63,689 bases of DNA, taken from contig NZ_RAWM01000042.1 of assembly GCF_003668875.1 (NCBI RefSeq), forward strand, positions 1-63,689, written 5' to 3'. Each line of letters begins with the position of its first letter. Within the stretch, counting starts at the first letter, position 1. Shown piece after piece: positions 60,965 to 63,689 of the stretch. The notes below the pieces were generated by a model. It was given only the letters and a program-made list of their open reading frames with translations, searched no databases and was not told where the DNA came from. The position numbers and the translations under genes were made by a program. This DNA comes from Corallococcus interemptor. GTDB taxonomy: Bacteria; Myxococcota; Myxococcia; Myxococcales; Myxococcaceae.

Positions 60965-63664
60965 TCACGCGCCCGTCAGCGGCAGGGGCGGCGCCACCGG
61001 CGGCTCCAGCGGCAGGAAGAGGCGGAAGATGGTGCCCTTGCCCGTCTCCGGCGTGTCCAGCGACACCAGGCCCACGTGCGAGTCGATGATGCGCTTCACC
61101 ACCGCGAGCCCCAGGCCGGTGCCCTGGGCCTTGGTGGTGAAGAAGGGCTCGAAGACGCGCGCGCGCAGCTCCGCCGGGATGCCCGGCCCCGTGTCGCAGA
61201 TCTCCACCTGCACGCCGGCCCGGTCCATCCACGCCTTGCGAGCCACCACGCGCAGCGTGCCACCCTGCGCCCCCATGGCCTGCACGGCGTTGAGCGCCAC
61301 GTTGAGGAAGCACTGGCGGATGAGCCGCTCGTCCACCGTCACCGCCGGCACGTCCTCCTCCATCACCCACTCCACCCGCACCTGGGACGGCGCGGTGCCG
61401 GCCACGTCGGAGAGCGCGCTGCTCACCGCCTCCTCCAGCAGCTGCGTCACCGACACCGGATACAGGTGCGGCGACGGAGGCCGCGCGAAGGTGAGCAGGT
61501 CCGCGACGATGCGGTTGAGCCGGTCCGCTTCCTCTCCCACGATGTCCACCAGCGGGATGGCCGGGCTCTCCGGGCCGATGATGCGGCGGATGGTGGCCAC
61601 CGAGTTGAAGATGGCGCCCAGGGGGTTTCGCACCTCGTGGGCCACCACCGCGGACAGCTCGCCCAGCGCCACCAGGCGCTCGCGGTTCACCAGCTGCTCC
61701 TGCGCGCGCGCCAGCTCCGCGTAGCTCTGCTTCAAGTCCTCCACCAGCCGCGCGCCCTCCAACGCCAGCGACAGCTGATTGGCGATGGCGTCCGCGCGCT
61801 CCAGCTCCGCGGCCGTGAAGCGGCGCGGCCGGCGCGTCTCCACCATCACCGCCACGCCCACCATCTGGTCGTGCACGGTCAGCGGCAGCACCATGTACGA
61901 CTGGGCCTCCGCGGCGCTGCGCAGCTCGTCGTCCGCCCTCACCTCCAGCCGCGCGTCCTCGATGCGCAGCGGCTGGCGCGTGCGGTACACCTGCGCCGCC
62001 AGCGAGTTCGACGCCGCGTCCAGCGGCACCTGGCGTCCCACCAGCTCCGGGTGGCCGCCCGTCGCCGCGCGGATGGCCAGCCTTTCGCCCTGCGCATCCG
62101 GCAACAGCACGTACGCGTCCGGCACGTCCACGATGCGCGCCAGGCTGGTGACGCCCGTGGCCAGCAGCCGGTCCAGCTCCAGCGTGGCGGCCAGCGCCTT
62201 GCCCACCTCGTGCATCAGCGCCAGGTCCTCCGCGCGGCCGCGCACCTCGTCCAGCAGGCGGTGGGATTCGATGGCCGCCGCGAAGTGCGTGCCCATGGCC
62301 TGGAGCGTCTCCACCTCCAGCGCGGTGAGCCGGCGGCGCGCGTGGAACAGCACGCTCAACGTGCCCACGCCGCGCGAGCGCACCCGCAGCGGCACCGACA
62401 CCAGCGTCTGGAACGACAGCGCCCGCAGCGCGTCGCGCGTGGGCGCGGGGCACGCCTCCGCGTCCAGCACCTGCACCGCGTCCGGCATCCCGCCCGGACG
62501 CGGCAGCGACCCCAGCCGGGCGCGGCGCACGCGCGCCACCGCGTCCTCGGACAGGCCGCGCGCGTACACGAGCTCCAGGGACTCGCCCGTCTCATGCCGC
62601 GCGTCCGCGGGCAGCAGCAGGCACACGGCGTCACTGCCCAGGAGGCCGGAGATCTCCTCCGTGCCGGAGCCGAAGAAGGCGCGCGGGTGGGGCGCGGACG
62701 CGGCCTGGGACGCCAGCCGCCCCAGCGCGGTGAGCGCCGTCGCGCGCACGCTCAGCCGCTGGATGGTGCGCGCCGCGTCCAGCGCGGACGACACCTGCTG
62801 GCCGAACAGGCGCACCGCGGCCACGTCCTCTTCACTGAGCCAGTCCGCGGCCAGCACCAGCATGGCCATGGGCGCGTTCTCCACGTCGATGCGCACGCCC
62901 ACCGCCCGGTGCGTCTCCACGCGCCGGAACACCGCCAGCACCGCGTCCATGCGCGCCTCGGACACGAAGCGGGACGCCTCCACGCCCAGGTCCTCCACCC
63001 ACGCGTCGCCCTCGCGCCAGACGCGCACCAGCGCGGGCGCCCAGCCGCCCGGGGCCTCCACCCGCACGCGGCCTCCCAGCGCCGGCGCGTGCGGCACCAG
63101 CCGGGGGGACAGCCCCGCCACGGACAGCTCCACGCCCACGCCCCGGGGTGTCAGCCACGCGAAGCCCAGCTCCAGCGCCTCCAGCCCCCGGAACACCTCC
63201 TCGCGCACCGCGTCCTCGGAATGGAGCGCGCGCACCGTGCTGCCCAGCTCCGCCAGCCGCCGCAGCACCATTCTGCGCCGCACGCGGGAGGTGACGTCGC
63301 GCACCTGCACCACCCAATCCCGCGCGTTCGGGTGCACCGTCAGCTCCACGCGCAGCCCGTCGCTGCCCACCTGCAGCCACGCCTCGTAGGTGCCCGCCAC
63401 CGGCGACGAGCCCAGCCGCCGCGCCAGCCGGTCCGCCGGGTCCTCCAGCGGGCCCGGCTCCGCCAGGAGCGCCGTCACCGGCCTCCCCACCAGCTGCTCC
63501 GGGGGAACGCCCATCAGGCGGGACATCGCCGCGTTGGCGTGGATGAGCAGGCCGTCCCGAAGCACGAACACGCCCAGGGGCATGTCGTCGAAGAGGCGGT
63601 ACGCCGCCCCGGCTTCCTCGGGAACCGTCCCCACCCGACGGTTCGTGCGCTCTGTGCTCCTCAC
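60965..63664 (-). CDS. Multi-GAF sensor histidine kinase, 5' end near window edge
   Basis: The 899-residue kinase has an N-terminal PAS domain (about 20-135; YRLFDDMPLGVFVLRDGLLI). A less clear region and two or three GAF-type modules follow (about 160-620; one contains LVSVPLRVRSRGVGTLSVLF, another YMVLPLTVHDQMVGVAVMVE). HisKA has phospho-acceptor His676 (VVAHEVRNPLG), and the ATPase core shows NAVQAM, DTGPGIP and GTGLGLAVVKR. The GTG at 63664 is a plausible start, but the frame remains open to the window edge, so the true start may lie outside. No response regulator is adjacent. Confidence 0.9.
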   Translation of the reverse strand: MRSTERTNRRVGTVPEEAGAAYRLFDDMPLGVFVLRDGLLIHANAAMSRLMGVPPEQLVGRPVTALLAEPGPLEDPADRLARRLGSSPVAGTYEAWLQVGSDGLRVELTVHPNARDWVVQVRDVTSRVRRRMVLRRLAELGSTVRALHSEDAVREEVFRGLEALELGFAWLTPRGVGVELSVAGLSPRLVPHAPALGGRVRVEAPGGWAPALVRVWREGDAWVEDLGVEASRFVSEARMDAVLAVFRRVETHRAVGVRIDVENAPMAMLVLAADWLSEEDVAAVRLFGQQVSSALDAARTIQRLSVRATALTALGRLASQAASAPHPRAFFGSGTEEISGLLGSDAVCLLLPADARHETGESLELVYARGLSEDAVARVRRARLGSLPRPGGMPDAVQVLDAEACPAPTRDALRALSFQTLVSVPLRVRSRGVGTLSVLFHARRRLTALEVETLQAMGTHFAAAIESHRLLDEVRGRAEDLALMHEVGKALAATLELDRLLATGVTSLARIVDVPDAYVLLPDAQGERLAIRAATGGHPELVGRQVPLDAASNSLAAQVYRTRQPLRIEDARLEVRADDELRSAAEAQSYMVLPLTVHDQMVGVAVMVETRRPRRFTAAELERADAIANQLSLALEGARLVEDLKQSYAELARAQEQLVNRERLVALGELSAVVAHEVRNPLGAIFNSVATIRRIIGPESPAIPLVDIVGEEADRLNRIVADLLTFARPPSPHLYPVSVTQLLEEAVSSALSDVAGTAPSQVRVEWVMEEDVPAVTVDERLIRQCFLNVALNAVQAMGAQGGTLRVVARKAWMDRAGVQVEICDTGPGIPAELRARVFEPFFTTKAQGTGLGLAVVKRIIDSHVGLVSLDTPETGKGTIFRLFLPLEPPVAPPLPLTGA

Positions 63665-63689
63665 CCCTCCACTTTCGCATCCCCGGCCC

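Overview
The window is one contiguous, very G+C-rich stretch with a strong third-position bias, and it looks like chromosome from a fruiting myxobacterium (Myxococcaceae, Myxococcus/Corallococcus/Pyxidicoccus type; the genus cannot be fixed from this sequence). The reasons are the many lipoproteins, large multi-GAF sensor kinases, an HRD-x-SP-type Ser/Thr kinase with a C-terminal membrane anchor, a DUF2378-like protein, a golvesin-type C-terminal domain, an FHA-containing sigma54 activator and a SitA-like toxin cassette. I see no tRNA, rRNA or CRISPR.

Layout. 1-1100: the right end of an IS3-family element sits exactly at the centre of a palindrome and is followed by about 1 kb of non-coding tandem repeats of roughly 124 bp, each carrying a 23-29 bp palindrome; a GntR regulator follows. 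2.1-11.3 kb: a lipoprotein, an ABC ATPase coupled to an ABC permease/M1 aminopeptidase fusion, a decayed outer-membrane barrel fragment, a DUF4397 lipoprotein and a secreted S9 peptidase. 11.4-15.1 kb: an accessory cassette with a secreted protein, a lipoprotein toxin split by a frameshift (delivery half and HNH-like half), a probable immunity protein and a Cys-rich exported protein. 15.1-31.8 kb: two orphan histidine kinases, a Kup potassium transporter, a double-hotdog-like protein after a long AT-rich leader, a DUF2378 protein, a phosphoesterase, a three-domain cell-wall amidase, a beta-propeller lipoprotein, other exported proteins and a DsbA-like oxidoreductase. 32-39 kb: a RimK-like ATP-grasp ligase, then an FHA/AAA+ activator upstream of a tightly overlapped four-gene TadE/TadG-like operon with repeated sequences in between. 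39-50 kb: a divergent pair of small Cys-rich exported proteins, ileS, a Mut7-C protein, an exonuclease-family lipoprotein, and a lipoprotein-maturation block (two tandem lspA genes and lgt) followed by a coiled-coil protein and kdsC. 50-63.7 kb: two short-chain dehydrogenases, small lipoproteins, mgtE, gloA, hemL overlapping a Ser/Thr kinase with repeated linear motifs, an outer-membrane-like protein and a large sensor kinase that reaches the right edge.

How the parts fit. Much of the window concerns the envelope: lipoprotein maturation, exported lipoproteins, peptidoglycan cleavage, pilus-like secretion and toxin delivery. Housekeeping genes (ileS, hemL, kdsC, gloA, mgtE, kup) are interspersed. 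The most unusual pieces are the IS-in-palindrome repeat array, the frameshifted toxin cassette, the FHA-activator/TadE locus and the kinase with repeated motifs. Assignments rest on motifs read by eye; no database search was possible.
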